Source of the DNA: Perkinsus olseni
Taxonomy: Eukaryota > Perkinsozoa > Perkinsida > Perkinsidae
Length of the DNA: 64,000 bases
NCBI GenBank assembly: GCA_013115135.1
Contig: JABANP010000034.1
Span: forward strand, 1-64,000
Reading direction: 5' to 3'
Below, in pieces: positions 1 to 12,500 of this stretch. The notes beneath the pieces were generated by a model. The model made no database searches and was not told the DNA's origin. It saw nothing but the letters and a program-made list of their open reading frames with translations. Position 1 is the stretch's first letter. Each line of letters starts with the position of its first letter. Position numbers and translations under genes: made by a program.

Positions 1-1848
1 ACAATCCGCCGACAGGGCCACTTGTATAACTTTTGAAGACGGATTGACAGATACTATACATTGGCTAGGTTCGGTGGACGACTACAGCAAGCTCGTTGGG
101 GAGGGCGCCATTACTGCGCGATTCTATAACGCGCTGACAAATAGGAATCCTCTTTTTCAAAGGGCGGTAAAGTTCGAGACCGAGTTCTACAAGAAAGAGA
201 GCGAGGCTTTGTGGGACTTGGGTGGGGACGACCTTTTCACCGTCGACTTCGACACGCAAGTGCTGGACGATATTCTACGTCCGAAAACTGCTAGCCGACG
301 TCGTGGTGTGTCTCTCTCCGAGAGCGCTCTCACCTCTCGAAATGCAGAGACATGGATAGAGGGGACCGGGTATCAGTACTCGTTGTTGGGTGACACTGTG
401 ATCGTCAGTGTGCCAGACTTTGTGCCCGGCGGATTTGATTTCTTCTGGCGGCTGTCGTGTACGAAAACTTCTCGGAAGTCCAAGACTTTGCTCGGAAGAA
501 CAATGCGAGTCGTTTACTTTTCGACGTCTCTACTAATCGTGGTGGTTTTACTCAATCGACTTTTGCTCTACAGTGGTACGTCGTACCCAACGCCGACGAC
601 ATTTGCTTTGACAATGTTAGGCACATGACGACCAACTGGCAATCTTGGGTATCGTCTTTCGGGGTTGACTACAACAAGTCTATCGACAAGTTCTTCAATG
701 AGAATCCTCGCCTGGTTGGTGACCCTGCCTTTATTCACGAGAGATTCGAGCAACTCTACCTTCTCCTGAACTACGCCGATCAGCTTTTTTCTGACTCAGA
801 GACCACACAGGAGTCCCCTGTTGAGCGCGAGGAGGTGCCACGTGTAAAGAAGATAGAGAGGGCGATTTTGTCGCAAAGGTCTGCTGCGGAACGAGGTACT
901 CTCTTCAATATATTCCTGAAGGAAAGACACTTCCTGAACGCATCAACATTTCACGGTTCTCTACTAGCTCCACCCCATGGTTGGTACCTCTTCAACAACT
1001 CCGAGCTGATAGATCGCGCAACTCGTAGGCCTTTCAACCCTCCCCTCGCCCAGTTCACCGACCTTCAAACTCTCCCGTGGGGCACGCCTTCAAATTATTC
1101 TGCTAGGGCCGTGATCGGCTACTGCTACGATCTCCTGGAGAAAACTATGCCGAGCATCGCGAAGCCGACCTACGACGCTAAGTATTGGACCGAGGTCGCC
1201 TTCGTGACTGATGGCAGCTGTGGTTCGGCCTGCTCTTCGTTCACGCAGACTCTGCAGCTTTCAGGTGCGGCAACAGCTTTCACTTTTGGTGGCCTGGCTG
1301 ATCAGCCGATGGACGTTGCTGCTTTTGGTGGTGGAGATGTCCTAGAGTATGATTTTACCTCATCTGGGCTAAATATTGCTAGTCATCTTGGCTACTGGGC
1401 TACGTTCGGGGAATCTCAATGGTCCAAGATGCACGCGAACTCTTGGGTTAACAAGCCGATCCCCTTCCCCAATAGCGCGAGAGTTAGTTACACTTGGAAT
1501 ATCGACTTGCCTCTGCAACTGGGACCAGAAGCTCTCCCTCGCCAATTATACATCGTACCTCCGCACAAGCATTTGAATATGTGGGCTCGCGACCTCGAGG
1601 AAAGGGCAGCTATCCATAAGGAGATTGTTGGCATCAAGAACTGGGCTCATTTCCTCCGAGGGTCAATCCTCAGTTCCCGGATCTTGGCTACTGCCCGGCC
1701 TACCGTTAGGGTAGTTGCTCCGTGTGGAGGCCTCAGAGAAATTTACGCGTTAAAGGTCTCTAAGTTGTTCACGAGGTTTCGAACCATTCTTTACTTCTGG
1801 GCCAGAAGTAATTTCATTCTCGCGTATCAGAGGTTGTGGTATCGGTAG
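1..1848 (+). CDS. S41-family (tail-specific protease-like) peptidase, 5' partial, frame broken
   Basis: Two long reading frames together resemble a C-terminal-processing (S41) serine peptidase. The first covers about 44-445 and continues upstream of the window. The second covers about 442-1848. The second contains an NRGG turn near 530-545 and VTDGSCGSACSSF near 1205-1245, where the Ser of the S41 catalytic block would lie. These fit S41 peptidases that cut substrates near the C terminus, but the assignment is from motif shape only. The two frames meet near position 440 (GGFDF then LLAAVVYENF) without room for a GT-AG intron, so a single-base indel (mutation or sequence error) is likely. The last ~80 residues, after the ALPRQLYIVPPHKHLNMWAR stretch, look less conserved-like and may be read-through. 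No ATG can be assigned because the 5' end is missing. Confidence 0.55.
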
Positions 1849-1959
1849 CATTCGTAGCGTTCGGTACTTGTTCGTTGATTTCACTAGATTGGTGAATACT
1901 ATGACCTTATTGATCGGACTTTTTCAATAGCTAGGACGGCCTATGTCGCTTACTGCGAA

Positions 1960-2068
1960 GTGGTGGCAATTATCTCTTCAGCGGAGGTTGCTCGTACCAA
2001 AGTAGTTGCGTTCACCTCTCCAGCGGTGGTTGCTCCTAGCAAAGTAGTTGCAATCATTTCTTCAGTGA
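1960..2068. repeat. Short tandem repeat, ~42-bp unit, about 2.5 copies
   Basis: A unit ending in TTGCTC-TA-CAAAGTAGTTGC recurs about every 42 bases with mismatches, just downstream of the peptidase-like gene. No gene is visible between 1849 and 2700. Confidence 0.6.
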
Positions 2069-2507
2069 TCAGTTCAATTTGGTGCCTCCGCCATGAGGTC
2101 AATGCCGAGTTGCTACTTTGCCTCCAGTAGGTGGCGATGTTGACTTACTCATCACAGTTTTTTTTCGCTGTATACGAGTTACAATCGGCTCAGTCTGTGT
2201 TGAGCTTTGCACAGTCTAGGAACTTATGTAACCTTTCGTACGGCAGAAATTCTGCCGCAGAATGTCGGTCGCGTCGTCGGAAGTTCCCCGAGGTAGGAAC
2301 AGGCGGTGTTTCCGTTGAGCCGCGAACATGGAGGAACCGCTGTGTCACACAGCCTGTGTGACCGCTTATACAGGAGTGGACTCGCTGGCTCATCGATAGT
2401 TGATAATAGCCCAACTTTGGTTTCCAAAATGTGCTGCATGGCTTGTACTACAAGCCTTGTAGGCTGCAAGTTCAACTTGCCAAGTTGTAGTACAGCGCGT
2501 AGCGCGT

Positions 2508-2580
2508 TGTACTAAGAAAAACGCATAACGCGTTTTTCGGCGTTTACTGGTCCGTAACGCGCGTAACGCGCTTTTTGCAA
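2508..2580. repeat. TAACGCG-rich stretch with inverted copies
   Basis: GTAACGCG/ATAACGCG occurs repeatedly beside its complement (AACGCGTT, GCGCGTAGCGCG). The same motif class recurs at 20.3-21.1 kb. Function unknown. Confidence 0.5.
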
Positions 2581-2649
2581 CGGTTACAAATTGGTGGTTG
2601 AAAAGGGAAAAAGAAAAGAACAGCAAGTTGTGGGCTTCTCGAGCTATGG

Positions 2650-2705
2650 CACGGTCTAGAATGACTCATTCTAGACCGTGAGAATCTCATTCTGAGTGAG
2701 ATTCT
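2650..2705. repeat. Two adjacent palindromes (15-bp and 9-bp arms)
   Basis: 2650-2664 and 2666-2680 are exact reverse complements with a single-base centre (arm CACGGTCTAGAATGA). They are directly followed by AGAATCTCA (2681-2689) and its complement at 2697-2705. A Rho-independent terminator is not expected in this type of organism, so this is listed as a repeat. Confidence 0.85.
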
Positions 2706-2719
2706 CATTATGAGAAAGG

Positions 2720-2956
2720 ATGATTCTGCGACGAGAGAACCAAATTCCCCACTTGAAAATGACTGAGCGGCAGGAGGGAGAAGTTAGAAAGACTACTTCG
2801 TACAGTAATCCTTACATCACCATAGAAGGGAAGCAACACGAAAACGGGAAAGCACTGCCGAAGAAGCTGAGCAAGCAACTCAGCAACGTCTACAACATTG
2901 AGCTGAAGCTTCTCTACTCATCAAAACGAGAGGAGCTGGCTGAGTATCAGCCATGA
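2720..2956 (+). other. Orphan 78-codon ORF, doubtful
   Basis: An open frame of 78 codons, basic and Lys/Glu-rich (for example LPKKLSKQLSNVYN). I do not recognise it. It has no clear signal peptide or domain, sits between palindromes and a minisatellite, and may be an exon remnant or chance. Confidence 0.15.
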
Positions 2957-2999
2957 GCAGTGTCCCTCTAAGTGTAGTTAGTGGGGTAATTTCCAAAAA

Positions 3000-3232
3000 C
3001 CAAGGGAAAGGTACAAAATCCAAGGAAGCACTTTCGGGGATCTAGTTGTCCTGGGTAATACTTCGGGTTTCTGGTGGCCCTGGGCAACAGTTCCGGGATC
3101 GGGTTGCCCTGTCGGGTTTCGGGAGGGGTTTCTGGTTTCCTGTTCCTGCCTTCACCCACAATTCAGGTTTTTTTCTGTTGCCTTTGCCTGCCTGTCGCAC
3201 GCGCTTCCTTGGATTTTGTACCTTTCCCTTGG
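3000..3232. repeat. 30-bp perfect inverted repeat flanking a G/T-rich segment
   Basis: 3000-3029 is the exact reverse complement of 3203-3232 (core GGTACAAAATCCAAGG). The right arm is also the first unit of the minisatellite that follows, so a unit of the array appears inverted 173 nt upstream. Confidence 0.85.
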
Positions 3233-3432
3233 ATTTTTACCATTCTCCCTGGATTTTGTACCATTCTCCTTGGATTTTGTACCATTCTCCTTGGATTTTG
3301 TACCACTCTCCTTGGATTTTGTACCATTCTCCTTGGATTTTGTACCACTCTCCTTGGATTTTGTACCACTCTCCTTGGATTTTGTACCATTCTCCTTGGA
3401 TTTTGTACCACTCTCCTTGGACTTTGTACTTT
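3203..3432. repeat. 21-bp minisatellite, about 10-11 copies
   Basis: The unit TTGGATTTTGTACCATTCTC plus one base repeats head to tail, alternating CCATT and CCACT variants. Because 21 is divisible by three, all frames stay open across it. The apparent proteins (LDFVPFS, GFCTILL and others) are by-products of the repeat and are not called as genes. Confidence 0.9.
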
Positions 3433-3599
3433 CACCTAGTATTACGCAACGCCTTTGTTCAGATGATGAGCGGTTTCGGGCGAGCGCTAAACACACAGCG
3501 CAGTTTGAGCTTGCCCTCATCCGTCTCCTCCCGCCACCGACTGCGGGAATTAACTAAGTTGTAATAACTTTTCGTGTGACCAGTCAGCCCTGATACTCA

Positions 3600-6500
3600 A
3601 TGGCCGACTCTAGCGACCTCCCAGAGGCCCCCAATGTTGATTATGATGATGTGATCTGCAGTAGCTGGTCAGAAGGCTGTGACCCTAATAATAATAACGA
3701 TTCAGCAGACGGTCAGGCACCCATCGCGACGGATCAACCGGTGAGATCAGACCTTCTCGGCGGCCATCGCGTTTTACTCCTGACCTAGCATTACCATTTG
3801 GTTTTCAATGGAATGCTGATCAAGCTTTGGGGCGAGTGTGAGTGCGAAAATAGATGAGAGTGGATTTGGAGCTGATGAACTGGCATGAAATAGCAGCTCA
3901 CTAGCTCAGAGTAGAGCTGGCTGCAGTAGTAGCGCCCTTCGAAACGTCCTCCGTCGCCGGCTGTCCTCGACTATTCATCACGACTGCTGTTTTTTGCATC
4001 TGCTTGTCGGCGAAGCGTTTGAGACTTCCGAACGTTGGTGTGAAAATACATCGGGCTGGCGACCTGATGTGGAATCTTGCTGCGATTGTTCAGTATTAAG
4101 TGAAGCTAGTTGCGGTAAGTGGTCTATTTACGAACTGTCACACCGCTGAGACTTTCAGGGAACTTATGGTGGGACTTGAAGTCCATCTTGAGAGAATTTT
4201 TACTGGCCGGTGGTGATCTCCTTTCGTCATTCACAAATTCGGTCACCGAACAGTCGCTTGTACCGAATACCGTACTCACCGGTGAATCTATGCGGCTTCG
4301 TGATTGGAAACTAGATTCAACGCAGGTTCTCACGGAGGCTTCCAATCCACCGGCAGTACAACAACCGCAGCCACAGACGATCGTGGTGGTGAGTGGCCTA
4401 CCAGCAGTCAGCCCTGCTCAAGTAGCTCCTATCAACGTCTCTCCAACGGTGAGAGAGAGGGACCGACCTCGCTGCCTCAGCGGAAAGTTTCCGCCGCGAA
4501 ACTTTTGAAAGACTGTCTTTTACTGAGTTGCCCAGCTTCGGGAGTCTCCTAGTCGCTGTGGCAGACACGGGCAGGAAGGAAGCACCTGCAGTCCTTTTAG
4601 TATTACTGCTGGAATGTGCTTTAGAGTAACTGCCACTTCGGGGTCGATCCGTCTTGCAGTTCCCTTTCGTTGTGGGGCGCTACTGAGAACTGGCAGAAGT
4701 AGAAGATGGCTTCGTATCCGCGTACTGATGTGTTGATCAGAATGGAAAGGCCCCTGTCGGACGCGTTGATGTGTTTGCTTTTGGCAGGTGTATGCGGCGT
4801 CCCCTCCTGTCGAGAATCGCAAGGAAGTGACTCGGGCAGACGCTGCTGTTGCGAAACGCCATCTGATGGTGTAAGAGTTGACGATCTTCTAGCGCGGTAT
4901 GATTTGCGAATTTATGGTATGTGATACGCTAGTTGCCCGTGCAACTATCCTCAAACTCTGTCGTGGCTACGAATTGTCGAATGGACTCGAACCAAAGAAG
5001 CAACGCGTCAAATAGATCGCTCCCCCGCCGCGCTTTCGAGGCCTAGTAACCGCAAATAAGATTGTGAGGTGGTGCGGGTTTCAGAACGTCTTGCACCAGT
5101 AGAGATCAAGAGACCGACTCCTATGCATGGCGATCGATTTGGAAGACATCCAGGACTGAGATGGTGAGGAAGATTCTTTCTCTGTGAATCATTGGAAGCA
5201 TTCTTCATTCTCTTTGCGACCGTGAAAATAACAGTTTAACCATGATCAATCTGTATGTAACTTAGCCGTTATTATATGGTCATACAAGGGCTTTGTATGC
5301 CTTGTAACAAGGCACTCCACGAACTTGCTCATACCACATCTCTCGTGACTCCTCGGCAACCAGTACACCTCTCGTTTTCTTCAGGGAGAGTTCGGCGTCG
5401 GTATTCAACTCTACTTCGACTTCCTCCTCTACTTAGGAGTGGTCCTGCTGGTAATAAGCGAGCCCGGTCGTGGTAAAATTCTCTAAGTCCCCGTGCCAGG
5501 TGATGGCTTTCATGGCAACTCCCCTCCTTCACAAGGCAGCTCAAGGCGACCTTGCAGGCGTTGGCGCTAATGTGATGGTCAGAACTTCCATCGGGAATAT
5601 TGGAGAGTGCGGAAAGTTTGGCGAGCTCTGCACTGATGTTACTTACGTGAGAGTCTCGGCGGAGGTTCTTCGAGTCAGTGATGGCGATTGCAGGTGCCGT
5701 ATCGAAGGTTGAACCCGGGGTCAGATGTGTTGCTAAGAGAGCGAACTCCGTTGTACGGTGGACTGGATGCAAGTAATGCATTGGGGAGAATTTTGTGGCG
5801 CGCGTGAATTTTATGCTACTTTCTCAGCTGCAATGGTTGTGCTGCTATCATTCGCATTGGTTTTCTACGCGATACACATCAAGCGAGTTGTGAGGGTAGG
5901 CGAATCGGGCTGCACTGTGATGGAACTGCTTTGCCCAGCAACAAGATGAAGATAATATTACCCCGAGCGACTTTTCCGTGCACGTCATGGGGCTGCCTAG
6001 GAGGCTAGGGACCACTCCGGAAGAGCATCATCAGTACGCTCATCGACTGAAGGAACATTTTGAACGGTAGGCTGAAGTGGGCGATTTTTGGTATGAAAGT
6101 TTCTCAGTGAATCACCGCGTAGTTATACAGCGTTTTCGCGATTTGATCGAGCTTTCTTTCGGGATGGTCATACCGGCAGTTCTAACCTCAAGCGATGCTA
6201 CTGCACCGGAAGCAGTTTATAGGCAACATTTGGGAGGAGGGTTGAGGGATTCTCCTGTACCTCTTATTTTAATACTGAACTGTCTCGTAAGAGCACTTCT
6301 TTTCGCCCGTTTTTCTCGATACGTTCGGTCGTCAGCTTGAGCTACTGCGCCTCCGTCCGTCGCCTCATGGTCATTGAAGCTCGATATCGTCGCTTAATCG
6401 ACGCTTGAAGAGATAATGGGAAACGGACCATGATCGAGCGATCGTCAATATATCACCATTTCGGCAATGCTTAATTGTGATCTCGAATCACTAGGCCACA

Positions 6501-9500
6501 TTTTCTCGCCTCAGACTGATTGGGGATATGCCCGCCGAAGAGGGGGAGAGGGATCCGGATCAACCCATCGTCTGTGAAGTGGCTTTGGCACGCGACTATG
6601 AAGGAGCGGTTCGCAACTTCCTGGGACAGGTAGAATCTTTCAAGTTTCGAATCTTCTACTTTCTCAGTATCTTGCCAATAGTCGAAATATAGGGTCACTT
6701 GTGTTTCGAGGAGAAAACTCCGCTACGCCGTCACAGGCTGCGTTTTCGGTATTCCGTAGTAGATAATATGAAGCGAGAGTCATCAGCTGCAACAGGATGA
6801 CGCCGTCTAATCGTTCATTGAGCTGGTAACAACACCTCGTAGAGAAATCTTCGTCGTTGTATTCTACTGGGCCCGTCGGGCATCGTTGACAATCTATCTC
6901 GACAGAACTTCAGGTTTTTGTTAAAAACCAGCGTTGGCAATATGGCTTGGTTAGATTAGCGCCGATGTACCGTCTCGTGGGAGATCAGTTCGGCATGTTG
7001 AGTAGGTTGAAGTTGAATTGCATTCATTACTCGGTTGAATTATTTGACTTTCCGGAGTATTTACGCTCTTTTCAGGGTAAACTGTATGTTCGAAAGCACG
7101 AGATGGCAGCACAGGTGACTGCGCTTTATGCGGAAGGGAAAACGGTAAGGCGTCCTCATGTGCGGATTTTTTCGGATCGTTCCCGACGCTCCCCGATTGA
7201 GGACGTCGGGGGTGAGGGTTACGCAATCTCGTTGTGATCGGCATACAGTAACAGGAGTAGGTTCATCGTCTTGTGAGTTTGTCGCGCAGCTTTCGAGTCG
7301 TGCTGTTGGTTGGCAGAAAAAAGCGCGGAAATTGGAGAAAAAAGTTGCGGCGATTGACACTGAGCTGGAGAAACTTGGTGAGAACGTCAAGTCACAGAAG
7401 GACAAGCTGGACTTGGATCGGGACGTGAGCTGCTGATCCCTGCGTTTGCGGCGAGGTGTTCTTGAACAGGTCTGCCAAGCGCATGTTATCTTTAATGAAG
7501 AGGCCTACAAGAAGTTCATCCTGCATCGGTACAGGTTTTCTGGCTCGTGGCTGTGGCGGCTGGTAAGCTCACTCTGAGGGGAGGGACGAGGAGTGTCGAG
7601 GAGTGTGGTATTAGTGGAATACTATACCATTGAGAAGCCTATTTGGAGGATAAGGCCGTTGCCTATATGGAGGCCGAGGATATCATCGACCCCCATATAG
7701 GCTACGGCAACGGCAACCCTATCCGCCAATTTGCTGATGTCTCAACAACAACAACAACTCGCTAATGTGATGATATCATCCTCGACCCCCATATAGGCTA
7801 CGGCAACGGCAACCCTATCCGCCAATTTGCTGATGTCTCAACAACAACAACAACTCGCTAATGTGATGATATCATCCTCGACCCCCATATAGGCTACGGC
7901 AACGGCCCTATCCGCCAATTTGCTGATGTCTCAACAACAACAACAACAACAACAACTCGCTAATGTGATGATATCATCCTCGACCCCCCATATAGGCTAC
8001 GGCAACGGCCCTATCCGCCAATTTGCTGATGTCTCAACAACAACAACTCGCTAATGTGATGATATCATCCTCGACCCCCATATAGGCTACGGCAACGGCA
8101 ACCCTATCCGCCAATTTGCTGATGTCTCAACAACAACAACTCGCTAATGTGATGATATCATCCTCGACCCCCCATATAGGCTACGGCAACGGCAACCCTA
8201 TCCGCCAATTTGCTGATGTCTCAACAACAACAACAACAACTCGCTAATGTGATGATATCATCCTCGACCCCCATATAGGCTACGGCAACGGCCCTATCCG
8301 CCAATTTGCTGATGTCTCAACAACAACAACTCGCTAATGTGATGATATCATCCTCGACCCCCATATAGGCTACGGCAACGGCAACCCTATCCGCCAATTT
8401 GCTGATGTCTCAACAACAACAACTCGCTAATGTGATGATATCATCCTCGACCCCCATATAGGCTACGGCAACGGCAACACTATCCGCCAATTTGCTGATG
8501 TCTCAACAACAACAACTCGCTAATGTGATGATATCATCCTCGACCCCCATATAGGCTACGGCAACGGCAACCCTATCCGCCAATTTGCTGATGTCTCAAC
8601 AACAACAACTCGCTAATGTGATGATATCATCCTCGACCCCCATATAGGCTACGGCAACGGCAACCCTATCCGCCAATTTGCTGATGTCTCAACAACAACA
8701 ACAACTCGCTAATGTGATGATATCATCCTCGACCCCCATATAGGCTACGGCAACGGCCCTATCCGCTTCTGAATGGTATAGTAATTGTAATACTAATAGT
8801 TTTCGGCAGTGGTATTGGAATTGCGGACTTATAGATTTTCAGATCTTTCGCTTTTTTGAGACGGTCGTTGGAGTCGGCATCTAAGTGGTATCTTTTTTCT
8901 CTCCGCGGAAAGCCCCTCGCGTGTGATGGCCTTCTTTCTCAGTGCCAATCCCGAGTTCTCCGTTTCGAAGGCCGTGCGTTGGTGGTGAAGCAAGCGTTTG
9001 AACCGAGCAACATCTACTGCGAAAATCTCGACTTCGATCCTCGGAGCGCGACCAGGCGGAGAGCCTTCACATGTTGTATCAGCTTCTTTCTTCTTGTTAT
9101 TTCGTGCATACTGTTGGTGATTGCCAAAAGTAAGTCGGGCGTGACGATGGAATCTTCCGAGTATCTGAGGTTGAAGCGTGATGGATACGGAGGAGGTCGC
9201 GCTACTTTTCAGTCGCTGGGATACCTCGAGAAGCGGCGCCAGTCGGTAACAAAGATATTTGGATAATCGGAAACTACAGTCAGCCAGAAGGAGACGGCTG
9301 CTTCGAGATCTGCGACATACAGATGTTCGCTGATGATGATTGCCAAGATAACCTTTTCGGCTCGATAGGCGTGGCGAAGGTAGGTAGGAGTTGCGCTTGG
9401 AGTGGTATTGAGCGGCCTGTGGGCTACCTCATGACGGATGCGCCAGGAGTCGCTCCTATGGACGGCAGAAGTGTCCACATGTTCGGGCTTGAAATGAAAA

Positions 9501-12500
9501 AGCCCGTCTCTGGGTGACCAACAAGGGGAAGCAGCTGTCTTTCTACTCAGGTGTTCGATTCCACCGGCGAGATCAAGGTGATGAATCCGATGACTCACGA
9601 GGCTGTCGACGGCGTAGGGTTTAATAGACTAACCAACACTGTTAATAACCTTTCGGTGTGCAGTAGTGCGACGTGGACGCCAAAGACGTGTAAGAGTGCC
9701 GGGCGATCATCCGTGAGGAATGAAAAAGTTGGTATGAACTTGAACTCAGTACGAAAACAGATTGTATCTAAGCTTGAATCATGTGTCGCAATGTGAATTT
9801 GAAGCCTCTTGTTGAGGTCAATAATTTCCCTTCACTGAGTTCTTCTATTGCTCAGGCGTCGAACCGGAGGAGCGCAGTGAGAGCAGAAGGCGTCGTCTGT
9901 CCCCGGGGTTTGACGGGCCCATACGCCGACCGTTGCCGCGGTCCTTGCGCCGAGAGGGTAGCCGGAATCAGGAGACGGTGAAGGAAGATACACCACCACC
10001 AGAGCAGGGGTCAACTCGCCCCTTGGAGGAAAAGTTAGAATCAACTCCCCCGATTGATGGAGCTTACGACTATCCGCCTCCTCCTACGGGCGAATATTAC
10101 GACTCACCTCCTCCGCCGACGGGCGAATATAACGATTCTTCACCGCCGCTGACGGGCGAACATCATGACTCGCCACCACCCCCGACGGGCGAATATTATG
10201 ACTCGCCACCACCCCCGACGGGCGACTATCATGACTCGCCTCCTCCGCCGACGGGCGAATATTATGACTCGCCTCCTCCGCCGACGGGCGAATATTATGA
10301 CTCACCACCTCCGCCGGCGGGTGAATATTATGACTCACCACCTCCGCCGACGGGTGAATATTATGACTCACCACCTCCGCCGGCGGGCGAATATTATGAG
10401 ACGCTCCCGCCCTCCTGGCCGAGTACGGACACGCCTTGGAATGGCGGGACGGGAGAGGAATTTAATGGCAAGCATATTGTGGTCAAACTGAGAGGCCACA
10501 TCGATGAGGGTGTCGTCCGGGACGCAATCAGGCGAGGCTTGAGCCCCTACGTTCACCTCGTGACAGACGCAGCTTTCGAAGAACAACACCTGGCTGGGAT
10601 GGAGCCTCTCGAGATGGATATGTCGGCTTGTGAGGAGAAGGGTCTTGTTGATTCGCTGACAAGTCTTAATGGCAACGCCCCTACGGACAAGTTTACGGAA
10701 ATTAAGCTCGTTGGCTGTGGCCCGGCGGAGGTGATTGAGTGCGCTGAGAGGCAGCTTAAGCTCGCCAGCGAGGCCGTCCGGGCTTCCCCGGGGCTTTTCG
10801 GGGGCATCGAGGAGGTCGTGGTGGAAGGCGTCATGGACGGCTGTCTGACCATGCACGACGCCAAGGAACCTTACCCGAAGGAGCACACTGATGCCCCCTA
10901 CCCCGGGGATCCGACCTATCCGATGCCTGGTTTCAACGGTACTCATTATCCTGAGGAGGATTTCGCCGAGCACCCGATGAATCTTGCTTTCTCGCTACAG
11001 GGCGAGATGGACCAACTGGGCATCCGAAGGGTCCTTGAGAGGGTCTTCGGTCCGCACGCCCACATGGAGACCAAGTACACTTCTGGTGAGCCCCCGGAAG
11101 AGATGATGAAGGAAGAGGTGGCGTCACATGAGCCACTGATGGACTTGAGTAACTTTCAGTGTGAAGGGAAAGAGTTGCTGGAATCCCTCAGAGAGCTGGG
11201 GTCTCCGACAGACGCCGCTGCTTACAAGCCTGCGGATGTCCGCATTACTGTGTGCGGCCCAGAGGTTGTTATGAAATGCATCAGCGAGCAATTGAAAATC
11301 GCAAGCGATGGTTTGCGAGGAGAGAGCGGCATTACCAGCCTGACTGTTGAGTCGCCACTGACTGAGGGCTGCCATTGGGAGGGCGGCCATGGCTCGGGCG
11401 ACATGGAGTATCCGAGTATGGACATGAGACATGTCGAGTTCGAGCTTGAAGGGTATATGGATCAGGCTGCTGTGAAGCGCGCCTTCGACCTGGGGCTTGG
11501 TCCGTCCGTGTGGATGCACGCTGTCGCTGTCGAGGGTCACCTTGAAGATATCCGTGATAGCGAGGGGGGCCCGATTCCGCCTGAGGGAGAAGCTGCTCCT
11601 ACGGAGTGTACTGCAGAGTCTCTGAGGCGTGCTTTGGAAGGGCTGGATCGCGGCAGTGAGGATGACTTCAAAGCAACTCACACGAGGCTGCATATGAAAG
11701 TGGTGGCCTGTGTGGCGGCGGAGGAAGTGGATTGCCTTGTGGACCGCCTTCGTCGCGCTGCAGATCTTCTGGGCAAGTCTGGTGGGAGCCTGTACGGTGG
11801 CATTGGAAGAATGAGCGTCATTGAGGGCGTTCGAGATGGGTGCCCGGGCGGTGCTCCCGAGGGTGGTTACGACGACTTCCCAGGTTGGCCAGAGGGTGTA
11901 AAGAGCCAGAAGTTTGTGGTCAGCGGCAACATGGATGAAGACGCTATTGCTAGAGCCTTCGATGGGGCTATGGGACATTTCGCTAGGATGAGAAGCTTAC
12001 CCATGGGAGGCGGGCGCCGCCGCTTGACTGGTGACACTGAGAATTTCCAGTGTGACGAGAACGCGTTACAGAACGCGCTCATGAATCTTGCTATCATCAC
12101 AAAGAGCGAGGCCGAGGCTCGCTGGCCCTATGTGAAGTATGAAGTGGTGGTGTGCTCCATGTGGAGTGACTGTGTGACGAAGCAGCTGGAGCGAGCGGCT
12201 GCCATGCTTCGGGACTCGTCAAAGGTGAACCTGTACGCGGGTCTGGAGGGCATTGATTTTGCTGGGCCGGCGGAAGAGGGCTGCCCTCACGAGGATGAGG
12301 GTGGATATCATCCAGGAGATGAGAATCACTATCCGGAGTTCACTGGGGACAGCAGCAGCGTCAGGATGGTCGTTCTTGGGTTCTGGGAAGAGGAAGTGGT
12401 GAAGAACCTCCTGCACAAGGCCTTTGGTGAAGATGTTTTCATGGATGCCCATCTTTTGCCGGCGGGCGATGGGGTGACATATCCCACCCCAGAGGGCAGC

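Noticed and set aside
2650..2705. Intrinsic transcription terminators
   Set aside because: The stems are not followed by a U-tract of bacterial type and the organism is eukaryotic; similar palindromes are scattered everywhere.
3046..3564. Overlapping long frames on both strands through 3.1-3.5 kb
   Set aside because: They are open only because the 21-bp minisatellite has no stop in several frames; composition is that of the repeat.
7680..8767. CRISPR-like array (regular repeats)
   Set aside because: Units are contiguous tandem copies with no unique spacers, inside a eukaryotic intron.
10084..10973. Long minus-strand frames opposite the giant exon
   Set aside because: Shadows of a GC-rich, repeat-containing coding exon; the plus strand has the domain pattern and splice sites.
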